From JAWWOW01 sp033851265 (GTDB lineage: Bacteria; Actinomycetota; Actinomycetes; JAWWOW01), in assembly GCA_033851265.1 (NCBI GenBank), contig JAWWOW010000025.1:62001-126000 (forward strand): 64,000 nucleotides of DNA, read 5' to 3'. Each line of letters opens with the position of its first letter. Within the stretch, counting starts at the first letter, position 1. A program made the translations under genes and the position numbers. Below are positions 17,571-27,111 of the stretch, piece by piece. The notes below the pieces were generated by a model. The model saw only the letters and a program-made list of their open reading frames with translations, was not told the DNA's origin and ran no database searches.

Positions 17571-17999
17571 CTAGACGACGACCAGCTCGACGTCGACGTT
17601 GCCGCGGGTGGCATTGGAGTACGGGCAGACCTGGTGCGCTTCTTCGATCAGCTTCTCTGCGGACGCGCGGTCGGTTGCGTTCGGGATGGCCACCTCCAGC
17701 GTGACCGCAAGTCCGAACCCTTGATCCTGTACGCCGATCCCGACTGCCGCTGTGACCGTCGAGCCTTCGGTGTCGACACCCAGGTTGCGGGCGACGAGCT
17801 TCATGGCGCTGTGAAAGCACGCCGCGTAGCCGGCAGCGAACAGCTGCTCCGGGTTGGTGAGATCGCCACCCGGGCCACCCATCTCCTTCGGCACGGCCAG
17901 GTTGAAGTCCAGGACATCGTCGTCACTCGTGACACTGCCATTGCGGCCGTCGCCGTACGCCGTCGCGCGTGCTGTGTAGAGAACCTCAGTTGCCGGCAC
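17571..17999 (-). CDS. Ohr/OsmC family peroxiredoxin
   Basis: The 142-residue protein contains the two Ohr cysteines, in YAACFHSAMK (reactive) and HQVCPYSNATRGN (resolving). Ohr reduces organic hydroperoxides with lipoylated or low-molecular-weight thiol partners. I chose GTG at 17999 because GGGAGA precedes it and the protein then begins PATEVLYTARATAYG like its relatives. The frame extends to 18077 without similarity. No OhrR-type regulator is adjacent. Confidence 0.9.
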   Translation of the reverse strand: MPATEVLYTARATAYGDGRNGSVTSDDDVLDFNLAVPKEMGGPGGDLTNPEQLFAAGYAACFHSAMKLVARNLGVDTEGSTVTAAVGIGVQDQGFGLAVTLEVAIPNATDRASAEKLIEEAHQVCPYSNATRGNVDVELVVV

Positions 18000-18184
18000 G
18001 ATCTCTCCCTCGGTCGAGTCCTCGGTTATCTTGCTGGGCGGGCCTGCGCGAGCGCTACTGACCTCCCTGCCGAGCATGGTTCACGGGCGGAATCGGGCGC
18101 ACTCGGCCGAATTTCCTCGATCCGGCTGACAACGGGCGGCCACGCGGGGAGCATCGTCATGACGATGGTCGGGGAGGGGGGCTT

Positions 18185-21100
18185 GTGCTCGACGCCTCCG
18201 CTGTCGCGCGCGAACAACGCTTGCTCGCGCCGTACGTCTCCGAACTCGCCCTCGACTGGGCGCGCGAGACCCCCGAGCTCCGCTTCCGCGAGGTCCCCGG
18301 CACGCTTGTCTTCGCCGACATCTCCGGCTTCACCCGGCTGACCGAGCGGCTGGCCAAGAAAGGCCGTTTTGGCGCCGAGGAGATGTCAGACATCCTCGAC
18401 GTCGTTCTCAGTCAGCTCCTCGACGCGGCCTACTCCTACGGCGGCTGGTTGGTGAAGTGGGGCGGCGACGCCCTCCTGCTGATCTTCGAGGGCGATGGCG
18501 ATGCTCAGCGCGCCTGCGCGGCGTCGGTCGAGATGCACAAGGTCATGAGCGAGATCGGTCACTTGCAGACAACGGCCGGCAGAGTCCGGCTCCGCATGTC
18601 CGTGGGTGTGCACACCGGTGTCACCGATTTCGTGTTCGCCGGACGTCGGCATCGTGAGTTGCTCGTCACCGGGGACGCGGCATCGGTAACTGCCGATATG
18701 GAGGCGACCGCGGATGCCGGCGAGGTCGTCATCAGCTCGGCCACTGCTGCGCGCTTGCCCACCGCGTGCAAAGGCGCGGCCAAGGGCGCTGGATTCCTGC
18801 TCGCGACCCGGCCCGATGTCGCTGCCACCGGGCACCGACCGCCGATCGAGCTCACGACGCCACTGCGTGACCTGCTCACCGAGCAGGTCACCGGGCACCT
18901 GACAGCGGGTGGCGGCAGCGGTGAGCACCGGCAAGTCGCCGTGGCCTTCGTCGAGTTCCGTGGTGTCGGCGCGTTGCGCAGTGCCCAAGGCCCTGCCGTC
19001 GTGGTGCAGGCCATTGAACGACTCGTCGACGTTACGCAGGAGGCGGCACACCGCTATGGCGTGACGTTCCACGAGACCGACATCGGTCCGGACGGCGGCA
19101 AGATCATGCTCGTCGCCGGGGCGCCCAAGGCTCTCGACAACCATGCCGAAGCGATGCTCTGCACGGTTCGCGAGATCGTCGATGACGACTCTCCGCTGGC
19201 GGTGCGCGCCGGGGTTACCACGGGACGCGTCTTCACCGGTGGCGTTGGCCCGGCGTACCGCCGGTCCTACTCCGTCAAGGGCGACGTCGTGAACATGGCC
19301 GCGCGCGTCATGGGCAAGTCGAAGCCCGGCCAGGTCTGGGCGATCGACGCAGTCGTGCCGCATTCGCGGACACAGTTCGAGCTCGAGGCGTTGCCGCCAT
19401 TCATGGTCAAGGGCAAGACCCAGCCGATCACGGCGTACGCCGTCGGTCAGCCTGTCGGCCGCGGATCGGAGGATGTCGAGCTGACCCTGGTCGGCCGGGA
19501 CCGCGAGCTGCAAACCCTGCGTACCGCAGTCGCGCATGTCCGGCAGGGCCGCGGGCAGGTCGTGGAGCTTGTCGCGGACGCCGGCATGGGCAAGACCCGG
19601 CTGCTCGCCGAGTGTCGCCGCATCGCGCACGACATGCATGCAGTCACTGTGAGCGGTGAGCCGTTCCGGACGGCAACGCCGTACGCCGTCCTCCGTGCAT
19701 TGCTGACCGAGACGTTGGGGCTCGGCGAGGCGGCGCCCGAGGTCATCGGTCGGCGTCTCGTGGCCTGGTGCGCTGCCGTTGCCCCGCAGCTCGAGCCCTG
19801 GCTTCCGGTGCTGGGCCCGGCCCTCGATGTGCGGCTGCCGGAGACCGCTGCGACCCGCGATCTGGACGAGCAGTTCCGCAAGACCAAACTCGAGGAGACG
19901 GTGGCCGAGGCACTGGCCGCAGCGCTGCCGAACCCGACCGTCCTGCTCATCGACGACGCCCACTATGCCGACGACTCCTCCCTCGACGCGCTGCGTCACG
20001 TCGCTCAGGTGATCACCGAGCGACCATGGCTGCTGGTTCTCGCTCGGCGTACGGACTCCACGCGCGACGCGCTCGTCGGCGACGCGGCTCATGAGCTCGT
20101 GCTGGGTGACCTCGACGACGCGGACGCACGCGCGCTGGTCGAGGACGAAACCGAGGACGCGCCGCTCTCGCCCCATGTGACCGACCTCGTCGTCAAACGA
20201 GGAGCGGGCAACCCGCTGTTCCTCCGTCGACTGGCTGACGCCGCACACGGCGCAGCGACGGCGGATGAGCTCCCTGACTCGGTCGAGAACCTGGTGGACG
20301 CGCAGATCGACCGGTTGCCACCACGGGACCGCGACGTGCTGCGTGCCGCCGCTGTTGTCGGTAAGACCGTCGGCATCGATCTGCTGGACCGTCTGCTGGC
20401 GGCCGATAGCGGCGCGACCGCGAGCAACTCCGCGCGGTTGGAAGATTTCCTTGACCGTGACGGGTCTGTCCTCACGTTCCGGCAGGCGGTCATCCAGCAG
20501 GCGGCCTACCAGGGCATGCCCTATCGGCGACGTGCCGTGCTGCACGCGCGGTTGGCCGAGCTGCTCGACGCCGAGACCAACGATCAGGACGAGGACAACT
20601 CGGTCCTGTCGTTCCACTACTTCCACGCCGGCGGGTACGCACGGGCGCTCCATCACGCCAAGCGCGCTGCAGAGGGAGCATCCGCCGCGTATGCCAACGT
20701 CGAGGCCGTCGCGCTGTACGAGCGCGCGATTGCCGCCAGCCGACACCTCGACACCAGTTCGAAGAGTGAGGTGGCCGAGCTCCGCGAGTGCCTCGGCGAC
20801 ATGCACGCGCGACTCGGTGAGTTCGAGGCCGCTGATGCGGCGTACGCCGCGGCCCGCCGCCTGCTCAAAGGCGACGCTGTCGCGGTCGGCCGGCTGACCC
20901 TGAAGTCCGCTCGCAACGCCGAGCATCTCGGCCGGTGGTCGCTGGCTCTCAGCCGACTGAAGCGTGCGGAGGCCATCGCCTCGGCCGTGACCGGTCCGGA
21001 CCACGACGACCTGCGCCTGCGGGCCTTGGTACGGCGAGCATTCGTCCGGTTCCAGCAGGGCCGGCTGACCGATGCCCACGCCGCGGCCACGGCGGCGCTC

Positions 21101-22051
21101 GCCCAGGCCGAGTCCCATGCCGGTCCGGCGCTGACGGCCGACGCGCTCCGGCTCCTCGACGCGGCGGAGGTCAACCTCGGATTGGTCACTGCCCCCGACG
21201 CCGCCCAACGTGCGCTGGCGCTCTATGAAGAGGTCGGCGACTTGTCGGGACAGGCGAGGGTGCTGAACCAGCTTGGATACCGGGCGTATTTCGACGGCCG
21301 GTGGGGCGTTGCGTGTGACTGCTATGAGCGGGCGCGGCAACTCGTCGAGCGCACCGGCGACAGCTGGAACGCGGCGGTCGCCGCGGGGAACATCGCCGAG
21401 ATCTACGTCGACCAGGGTCGGCTCGACGAAGCCGAACCCATGCTGCGGTCCGCCCTGCGTGTCTGGCGGGCAGCGCAAGCCCGCGACCAAGCGGCGTTCG
21501 GCGACTGCCTGCTCGGCCGGCTGCTGGCTCGGCAGGGCCGCTACGACGAGGGTCGGGCCTTGATCGCGCGCGCACACGCGGAGTTCGTCGAACTCGGTGC
21601 GCAATCAGCCGTCATCGATGCAGAGACCTACGCCGCGGAGGCTCTGCTCCTCGCCGGAGACCACGTTGCCGCCTTGGCTGCGGCGCGCGTGACTCTGTCG
21701 AAGGCGCAGTCGTTGTCCGAGCTGCCCACGCAGGCTCCGCTCCTTCTTCGCACCATTGCAGCGGCGTTGGACGCTGCCGGGGACCACGATGCCGCGGCCG
21801 GCGCGTACGCCGAGGCCATCGTCGCCGCGCGACAACGTGAGGCTGCGCATGAGGTGGCGTTTACCGTCGCCGCCCTTATCCGGCGCGCCCGCGAATTGCA
21901 CGAGCCGGTTGACCCGACGTGGGTCGCTGAGGCGCAGCAGCTCCATCGGGAGCTCGGCGTTGTTCTCGACCTGGCGGCGCTGGAGGCAAGCACACCTGAT
22001 CTCGTTCAGATCGTGCCGAGTCCGCGTGCCGAAACGATCAGAACTCGTTGA
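18185..22051 (+). CDS. Double nucleotide-cyclase domain, AAA ATPase and TPR regulator
   Basis: This 1288-residue protein contains class III cyclase domain I (about 35-200) with metal Asp45 (VFADISGFT) and Asp95 (KWGGDALLLIF). Domain II (about 248-400) has lost the metal Asps but carries the Asn370/Arg374 pair (VVNMAAR). Next come an AAA/STAND-type ATPase with Walker A ADAGMGKTR (464-472) and Walker B VLLIDDAH, then a winged-helix region and about 400 residues of TPR-like helices. The domain pair resembles the complementary halves of pseudo-heterodimeric cyclases, so one active site is plausible. Effector and nucleotide are unknown. GTG at 18185 follows a strong GGGGAGGGGGG Shine-Dalgarno. Confidence 0.88.
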   Translation: MLDASAVAREQRLLAPYVSELALDWARETPELRFREVPGTLVFADISGFTRLTERLAKKGRFGAEEMSDILDVVLSQLLDAAYSYGGWLVKWGGDALLLIFEGDGDAQRACAASVEMHKVMSEIGHLQTTAGRVRLRMSVGVHTGVTDFVFAGRRHRELLVTGDAASVTADMEATADAGEVVISSATAARLPTACKGAAKGAGFLLATRPDVAATGHRPPIELTTPLRDLLTEQVTGHLTAGGGSGEHRQVAVAFVEFRGVGALRSAQGPAVVVQAIERLVDVTQEAAHRYGVTFHETDIGPDGGKIMLVAGAPKALDNHAEAMLCTVREIVDDDSPLAVRAGVTTGRVFTGGVGPAYRRSYSVKGDVVNMAARVMGKSKPGQVWAIDAVVPHSRTQFELEALPPFMVKGKTQPITAYAVGQPVGRGSEDVELTLVGRDRELQTLRTAVAHVRQGRGQVVELVADAGMGKTRLLAECRRIAHDMHAVTVSGEPFRTATPYAVLRALLTETLGLGEAAPEVIGRRLVAWCAAVAPQLEPWLPVLGPALDVRLPETAATRDLDEQFRKTKLEETVAEALAAALPNPTVLLIDDAHYADDSSLDALRHVAQVITERPWLLVLARRTDSTRDALVGDAAHELVLGDLDDADARALVEDETEDAPLSPHVTDLVVKRGAGNPLFLRRLADAAHGAATADELPDSVENLVDAQIDRLPPRDRDVLRAAAVVGKTVGIDLLDRLLAADSGATASNSARLEDFLDRDGSVLTFRQAVIQQAAYQGMPYRRRAVLHARLAELLDAETNDQDEDNSVLSFHYFHAGGYARALHHAKRAAEGASAAYANVEAVALYERAIAASRHLDTSSKSEVAELRECLGDMHARLGEFEAADAAYAAARRLLKGDAVAVGRLTLKSARNAEHLGRWSLALSRLKRAEAIASAVTGPDHDDLRLRALVRRAFVRFQQGRLTDAHAAATAALAQAESHAGPALTADALRLLDAAEVNLGLVTAPDAAQRALALYEEVGDLSGQARVLNQLGYRAYFDGRWGVACDCYERARQLVERTGDSWNAAVAAGNIAEIYVDQGRLDEAEPMLRSALRVWRAAQARDQAAFGDCLLGRLLARQGRYDEGRALIARAHAEFVELGAQSAVIDAETYAAEALLLAGDHVAALAAARVTLSKAQSLSELPTQAPLLLRTIAAALDAAGDHDAAAGAYAEAIVAARQREAAHEVAFTVAALIRRARELHEPVDPTWVAEAQQLHRELGVVLDLAALEASTPDLVQIVPSPRAETIRTR

Positions 22052-22057
22052 GCAGCT

Positions 22058-22531
22058 TCACGTGGTGGCCAGTTCGGCTAGGTGCGCCAGCGAGTTGCCG
22101 AGATGGTCAGGACGGAACGGGGGAAACTGGAGGTACTCGCGGATGGAGTCCGGGACCGCCGACCAGTCGTAGGTAAGAGTGACTTTCGTCGTGTGCGGCC
22201 CGGCTGGCTCGAGGTCGTAGCGCCAGATCCAGCCGCCGGAGCGCAGGCTGCCGTCGTCGGTGTAGTGGAGCGGCTCCCAGGAGATGGCGCTGGGCGGGTC
22301 GAAAACCTGCACCCTGTTGGCCATCTGGTAACCCCCGTCCGGGTGGTTCTCGTGGTACATGGCCACGCGGAAAATCTGCCTGGCCGCGGTCAACGGCTGG
22401 CTGTCGAGAGGTTCGCGGACCCGGCCGGTGCCGTCGATCGCGGCGTGCTTGGCTGGGTCGGCAAGTACTCCGAAGATGACGTCCGCCGGGGCTTCAATCA
22501 TGGTGGTGGCGCTGACGCTTTCGTCTGCCAT
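22058..22531 (-). CDS. SRPBCC family protein (polyketide cyclase-like)
   Basis: The 157-residue protein starts ADESVSATTMIEAPADVIFG, the first strand and helix of the SRPBCC fold, and continues with WEPLHYTDDGSLRSGGW. The fold makes a deep hydrophobic pocket for lipids or aromatic compounds, with no recognisable catalytic motif. I chose ATG at 22531; the frame is open to 22639, but that part overlaps the neighbouring VOC gene. Both probably belong to one small transcript. Confidence 0.8.
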   Translation of the reverse strand: MADESVSATTMIEAPADVIFGVLADPAKHAAIDGTGRVREPLDSQPLTAARQIFRVAMYHENHPDGGYQMANRVQVFDPPSAISWEPLHYTDDGSLRSGGWIWRYDLEPAGPHTTKVTLTYDWSAVPDSIREYLQFPPFRPDHLGNSLAHLAELATT

Positions 22532-22538
22532 GTCGTCC

Positions 22539-22886
22539 CTAAGCGCGTTTGCCTGACAGCACACAGAACTCGTTGCCTTCGGGATCTGCGAGCACGACCC
22601 AGGACTGCTGTCCTTGACCGACGTCCGCATGCCGAGCACCGAGGCCCAGGAGGCGCGCGACTTCGGCCTGCTGGTCGTCAGGCCGAAAGTCCAAGTGGAG
22701 TCGGTTCTTGCCGCCCTTCGCCGCTCCGACTGGTTCGAACATCAGTCCGGGCAGCCGATCCGCCGTGGGCCGTATCTCGAACTCATCGGGCGCGTCATTC
22801 AGCACGACCCAGCCGAGCGCGTTCGCCCACCACCGGCCCAACATCACCGGGTCCGCGGCGTCCACGACGACTTGCTCCCATTCCAT
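22539..22886 (-). CDS. VOC superfamily (glyoxalase/bleomycin-resistance-like) protein
   Basis: The protein has 115 residues with the pattern VVVDAADPVMLGRWWANALG, then NRLHLDF and the terminal strand WVVLADPEGNEFCVL, as in VOC glyoxalase_6-type proteins. Its reaction is unknown. ATG at 22886 is preferred to ATG at 22892 because AGG lies at usable distance. It ends 7 bases before the SRPBCC start. Confidence 0.83.
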   Translation of the reverse strand: MEWEQVVVDAADPVMLGRWWANALGWVVLNDAPDEFEIRPTADRLPGLMFEPVGAAKGGKNRLHLDFRPDDQQAEVARLLGLGARHADVGQGQQSWVVLADPEGNEFCVLSGKRA

Positions 22887-22946
22887 GCCCATCCTGGAAA
22901 TCTACGGCCACCATTGCCTCTGGCGCTCTAGCAACCAAGAGATCGG

Positions 22947-24911
22947 TTAGAGCATGATCCGCGGGTCAGCGGCGCCGGTCCAGATGGCGATGAACTCGTC
23001 TTTGCCCTTGCTCCACGAGATCTGGACGATGCACGGCCCGGGGTCCTTCTCATGGCACAGGTGCAGGTAGCCCTCGTACCAGTTGTTGTTGTCAGGGTTT
23101 TGTTGGGCTTGCCGGCCGCGCGCCGCCTCGAACGGCTTCGGTGAGCTGAAGCAGATCGCGAAGCGGGCTCGGTTAGGCACAAATGACTTGTCGATCTGCA
23201 TCCTGACCACCTTCGGCTTGTTGCCGGTGACGGTCAGGATCTCCGTGTAGGTGACGTTGGGGTTGTCGCAGCCGAGCAGGGGTGCGATTCCATCCCCGCC
23301 GAATGTCGCCGTGATGATGTCACCGGTCTTGCCCTTGGCCGTGGCAGCGGCATTGTCGGTGGGTGGCGGCGTGATCGTGCAATCGTCGGACGTGCAGCTC
23401 TTTGCCACCTCAGCCACGGTGAAGGGATTCGAGACAGCGGGGAAGTGAGTGCCCGTCCCGGTCGCTCTCAGGCTGTAGTCGAAGCCCGCCGTGTTGATGA
23501 CGATCGGCGTGAACGACGCGATGCCCTGCGCGTTGGCTGTCGCAGTCATCGTGTCCTTCGGCACGCCGTTGACGACGAACTTCGCGCCGGCCGGCGCATC
23601 CTGGAACGCGAGCGTCACCTGCTTGCCGGCAAGCGTCGTGTTCGGGGTGGTCGAGGTGGCGTCGGGGAACGAGCGGACGCGGAGCACGCGGTTCGTCGTA
23701 GCCCCGGGGTCCTTCATGGACGCATTGACCGCGGTGTCGAGCGGGCCGACGGTGAATCGCAGCTCCGGCGCCGAGATGTCGCGCACCGTCAGGTCGCTGA
23801 CCTCATGGACCTCGCCCGCGCTCCCCGTCCCGGCAGTGAAACCGAAGACGAGTTGCTGCGGGATCCCCGTGGTCGAGTTGAGCCACGCGCTCGGGATGGC
23901 ACCGCCTTGCAGCACCGGGCCGCCGGAGGTTCCCGGCAAGGGCTGGACCATCTCCTGCGGGGGGCCGTCGAGCGGGTCGTAGCTGACGACGAGCGATCGA
24001 GCGGGGACCTGGATGCCCTCGGAGGTCGTGATCACGGTGTTGCGCGGGTTGACCACGACGACAACAGGAACCGCGGGATAGGGGCCCGTCGCGGGTGCTT
24101 CGGCACCCGGCGGCCTGGCTTCCCTGGTCGCTGATCCGAAGAAGGGGGCGTCGAGGACTCCCTCCGGCGCGGCGGCCGCCAGCGTCTCGCTTGGCGCGGA
24201 CAGCGTCTGTGCCTGGAGCAGGCAGTAGCCGGTGCCCTGGTTGCCCGGGCCGCGGATCACGACGGACTGCGGAGCGAACGCATGGTCTTCGATGCACTGT
24301 GCACCGGATGCGAGAGGGGTGGCGAAGTTCCCGTAGACGTCCAAGCCGACACCGAGATAGGCGTGCGGGACGCCGGGCACGGCGGGAGATTCACCATCGG
24401 CAGCGATGCCGCTGTAACCGAGGCTTCCGCCTCCGGGGCCGATGTTGTCGAGCGGCAGCGGTCCCTCGTTGGTGGGGTCGACAGCGGCGAGGAAGAACGC
24501 GATGCCATCACCGGCTGAGCCGAACGCGTTGAACTGATAGCTGTTGAACGCGAACTCGAGTGGCTTAATCGTCGACACCGGCACGCTGTACGCGACGCCG
24601 CCCGACTGAGTCAGCCCGTTGTCGGTGAGTTGGAGTCCTGGCACAGCCGAGCTCGACTCGCACGCCGGTATCGGTGTGCTGTCGACACCTTCGGTGAGGC
24701 AGGCAGGGTTGGACCCGCCGTCGGGCGTCGGGGGCACAGTCCAGTTGTCATCGGTCCCGTACGACGTGAAGGTCTCACCGAACGGCAGCGTCAGCGCCGT
24801 AGTCGCGTGCGCCGCCGATGTCGCCAGACCGAGCGACAGCGGGAGCAAAGCCCCGGTCATCGCAGCGGCGCTGAGCATGCGGACAACTACACGTGTTCTG
24901 CCTCTGGCCAT
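22947..24911 (-). CDS. Secreted protein with lectin-like N-terminal domain
   Basis: This 654-residue protein has a signal peptide (RMLSAAAMTGALLPLSLGLA, cleavage near AHA). Residues about 35-300 (ETFTSYGTDDNW, GDGIAFFLAAVDPTN, GGGSLGYSG) resemble an L-type-lectin or concanavalin-like fold that starts with a loss-of-symmetry FGETF segment. Later parts have Ig-like strands (TLAGKQVTLAFQDAP) and a Cys-containing end. It is exported and probably binds glycans; this is inferred from the fold-like pattern only. ATG at 24911 was chosen because it gives the signal peptide; the frame extends to 25067. Confidence 0.65.
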   Translation of the reverse strand: MARGRTRVVVRMLSAAAMTGALLPLSLGLATSAAHATTALTLPFGETFTSYGTDDNWTVPPTPDGGSNPACLTEGVDSTPIPACESSSAVPGLQLTDNGLTQSGGVAYSVPVSTIKPLEFAFNSYQFNAFGSAGDGIAFFLAAVDPTNEGPLPLDNIGPGGGSLGYSGIAADGESPAVPGVPHAYLGVGLDVYGNFATPLASGAQCIEDHAFAPQSVVIRGPGNQGTGYCLLQAQTLSAPSETLAAAAPEGVLDAPFFGSATREARPPGAEAPATGPYPAVPVVVVVNPRNTVITTSEGIQVPARSLVVSYDPLDGPPQEMVQPLPGTSGGPVLQGGAIPSAWLNSTTGIPQQLVFGFTAGTGSAGEVHEVSDLTVRDISAPELRFTVGPLDTAVNASMKDPGATTNRVLRVRSFPDATSTTPNTTLAGKQVTLAFQDAPAGAKFVVNGVPKDTMTATANAQGIASFTPIVINTAGFDYSLRATGTGTHFPAVSNPFTVAEVAKSCTSDDCTITPPPTDNAAATAKGKTGDIITATFGGDGIAPLLGCDNPNVTYTEILTVTGNKPKVVRMQIDKSFVPNRARFAICFSSPKPFEAARGRQAQQNPDNNNWYEGYLHLCHEKDPGPCIVQISWSKGKDEFIAIWTGAADPRIML

Positions 24912-25029
24912 GATTCGGACCCTAGACCGCAACGGCGCCGCTATCAGGGCTTTTGCCAACTCTGTAACGCGCACGACATGAGTCCGTTTTGCAGACTTCG
25001 TGCCGCCTGGGATGAGGGGGTCGGCAGGC

Positions 25030-26037
25030 TCAGCCGAAGGCGATCTCGGCCTCTGCCCAGCGCTCACGGTCGCCGTAGCCCATCGACGCGTTCACCGCGA
25101 GCATCGAGTCGTTTGTAACGGCGTTCCACGTGCTGAGCAGATGCAGTTCGGGGAACTCCTGCTGCAACCAGAGCGCCATCTCCGTCTTGACCAGCTTGGC
25201 CAGCTTCTTGCCGCGGTAGGCCGACAACACCCCGGTGTCGTGCTGTTCGCCGACCTCGGGCCAGGTGTCCGCGATCTGCACCTGTGTCAGCGCAACGAGT
25301 TCGTGGGCAGTGTCATCGGCAATACAAACGGTGTACTCCGTGAGCTGCTTTGCGCGCAGATCCGCTTCGGAGCGACGCATTCGCTCCGGGTCCCAGGTGT
25401 CGTCGTTCCAGCGCACCTCACCGCCTTGTGGCGCGGTGTTCATCACCTCGGAGAGCCGGCAGAACGAGTCGAGCCATTCCTCCGGACAGCCGTCCGACCA
25501 GCGGACGACGGAGAAGCCGGGAACCTCGAACGGGGTGACCGTCGCCTCCGGCAGGACCAGCCGACTTCGGAACTCGTCGAGTCCGAACTTCGCGCCCATC
25601 GCCGTCACGAAGTCCAGGCCGGCGGTGTCATGGCGGGCGCCACCGAGCATGCCGGTGCGATTGTCAGCACGTCCTGCCTCGGCTACCGCATCCACCAGCG
25701 CACGGCCAACACCATGGCGACGCGCGTCCGGGTGGACGTAGACGTCGGCCATGATCCGGTGCGCGTTGGCACCGTCCCACCACCAGGTTTCCGCCGCGCC
25801 GAGCGCGCGTTCGCGATCGTCGTCCCATGCGACGAATACGCGATAGGGCTTAGTCGTGCCCGGGTTCCGAACGCGCTGCGTGTGATAGGCCAGCGGAGGG
25901 TGCGGTTCATCCGGCCACAATTCGCGGTACGCCGCGACCGCACACTCGTGCCAGGCGGCGACCTCTGCATCAGTCGCCGTCACAGCGTCGAGCACATCAA
26001 CCTTCACGAGGGTCTGTTCTAACCCGTCGGAGGGCAT
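25030..26037 (-). CDS. Tandem GNAT acetyltransferase
   Basis: The 335-residue protein contains two GNAT-like halves. The first has YVHPDARRHGVGRALVDAV with a complete acetyl-CoA loop. The second has TGVLSAYRGKKLAKLVKTEM and ends in the SMLAVNASMGY segment seen in mycothiol-synthase-like enzymes. The N-terminal half appears to be the typical GNAT core and the second also keeps its loop. The substrate is not known; it is not mycothiol synthase itself as judged by the motif differences. Its ATG overlaps the emfourin-like stop (TGATG), so the two are co-translated. Confidence 0.78.
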   Translation of the reverse strand: MPSDGLEQTLVKVDVLDAVTATDAEVAAWHECAVAAYRELWPDEPHPPLAYHTQRVRNPGTTKPYRVFVAWDDDRERALGAAETWWWDGANAHRIMADVYVHPDARRHGVGRALVDAVAEAGRADNRTGMLGGARHDTAGLDFVTAMGAKFGLDEFRSRLVLPEATVTPFEVPGFSVVRWSDGCPEEWLDSFCRLSEVMNTAPQGGEVRWNDDTWDPERMRRSEADLRAKQLTEYTVCIADDTAHELVALTQVQIADTWPEVGEQHDTGVLSAYRGKKLAKLVKTEMALWLQQEFPELHLLSTWNAVTNDSMLAVNASMGYGDRERWAEAEIAFG

Positions 26038-26342
26038 CAGCGCGACCCGATTTCCTCACCCTCCCGCGTGATCCGCTCGACGAGCTCGGCAACCGCGCCG
26101 CTCACGTCCACGCCACGGAAGCTGGCTCGCCGCCCATCCACGGACAAGACATAGACATAGTCGGGATGGGAGCCGCCGAAGGGGTTGCCAAGCAGGAGCC
26201 GAGCAATTCCCAGCCCTGGGGCACGGAAGCGCAGCCTGGATCGGTCGATGAGCGCCCGCCAGTCGCCCTCGTCGGCGGGCTCGAGCTGCCAGCGAAGCGT
26301 GTTTCCGGTGAAACCACCGGACCGCTTCAACTCGAGTCGCAT
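26037..26342 (-). CDS. Emfourin-like (protealysin inhibitor family) protein
   Basis: This 101-residue protein begins RLELKRSGGFTGNTLRW, the signature of the emfourin family (inhibitors of M4 protealysin-like proteases), and has the later strands YVYVLSVDGRRASF. An 18-residue insertion (GLGIARLLLGNPFGGSHP region) sits in the middle compared with short relatives. No M4 protease is encoded in this window, although there are M36 and other HExxH proteases. The inhibitor function here is inferred. It precedes the GNAT gene in the same transcript. Confidence 0.65.
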   Translation of the reverse strand: MRLELKRSGGFTGNTLRWQLEPADEGDWRALIDRSRLRFRAPGLGIARLLLGNPFGGSHPDYVYVLSVDGRRASFRGVDVSGAVAELVERITREGEEIGSR

Positions 26343-26379
26343 CCACCAACTCTGTCAGCCGGCGGGAGACAATAGGGAG

Positions 26380-27111
26380 GTGAGCCTCTACCGAGACGAA
26401 GGTGTCGTTCTGCGCACCCAAAAGCTCGGCGAGGCGGACCGGATCGTGACACTGCTGACCCGCCGTCATGGTCGGGTGCGGGCGGTCGCCAAGGGTGTCC
26501 GGCGTACGTCGTCGAAGTTCGGTTCGCGGCTGGAGCCGTTCACTCATGTCGACTGCCAGTTCTACGCCGGCCGCGAGCTCGACATCGTCACCCAGGCCGA
26601 GACCGTCAATGCGTACGGCGGTCACATCGTCGACGACTACCCGAGCTACACCGCAGCGACCGCGATCCTCGAGACCGCCGAACGGTTGACGAGCGAGGAG
26701 CGGGAGCCGTCGCTGCGGCTCTACTTATTGGTTGTCGGAGCGATCCGGTCGATAGCCGAACGGGCGCATGCGCCCAGTCTCGTCCTCGACGCGTTCGTGC
26801 TGCGCGCGCTTGCGGTGATGGGCTGGGAGACATCGTTGGATGCGTGCGCGCGTTGCGGCACCCCGGGTCCGCATCGGTGGTTCTCGCCGGCAGGTGGTGG
26901 GCTGATCTGTGGCGACTGTCGGATCCCGGGCTCGTCAACCGTGACACCTGAAGCGGCCGCGTTGCTCGCCGCATTGGCGAGCGGTGACTGGCTCGTTGCC
27001 GACGCGAGTGATGACCGGGCGCGACGCAACGCATCCGGGCTCGTCACGGCGTATCTGCACTGGCACATCGAGCGGAGTCTTCGTTCCATGCACCTGGTCG
27101 AGAGGGCGTGA
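26380..27111 (+). CDS. recO: DNA repair protein RecO
   Basis: This 243-residue protein has an N-terminal OB-fold ([20 protein letters not shown]) and a C-terminal zinc-finger-like CARC...CGDC. RecO loads RecA onto SSB-coated single-stranded DNA with RecR and RecF. GTG at 26380 lies after a GGGAG-containing leader and matches the family N terminus. The open frame reaching back to 26185 covers the emfourin-like gene on the other strand. RecO is followed directly by uppS with a GTGA overlap, as in many actinobacteria. Confidence 0.95.
   Translation: MSLYRDEGVVLRTQKLGEADRIVTLLTRRHGRVRAVAKGVRRTSSKFGSRLEPFTHVDCQFYAGRELDIVTQAETVNAYGGHIVDDYPSYTAATAILETAERLTSEEREPSLRLYLLVVGAIRSIAERAHAPSLVLDAFVLRALAVMGWETSLDACARCGTPGPHRWFSPAGGGLICGDCRIPGSSTVTPEAAALLAALASGDWLVADASDDRARRNASGLVTAYLHWHIERSLRSMHLVERA

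Noticed and set aside
18386..21604. Minus-strand open frame of about 1070 codons
   Set aside because: It mirrors the cyclase-AAA-TPR gene on the other strand, which has clear domains; composition is non-natural (Arg/Gln/Val rich).
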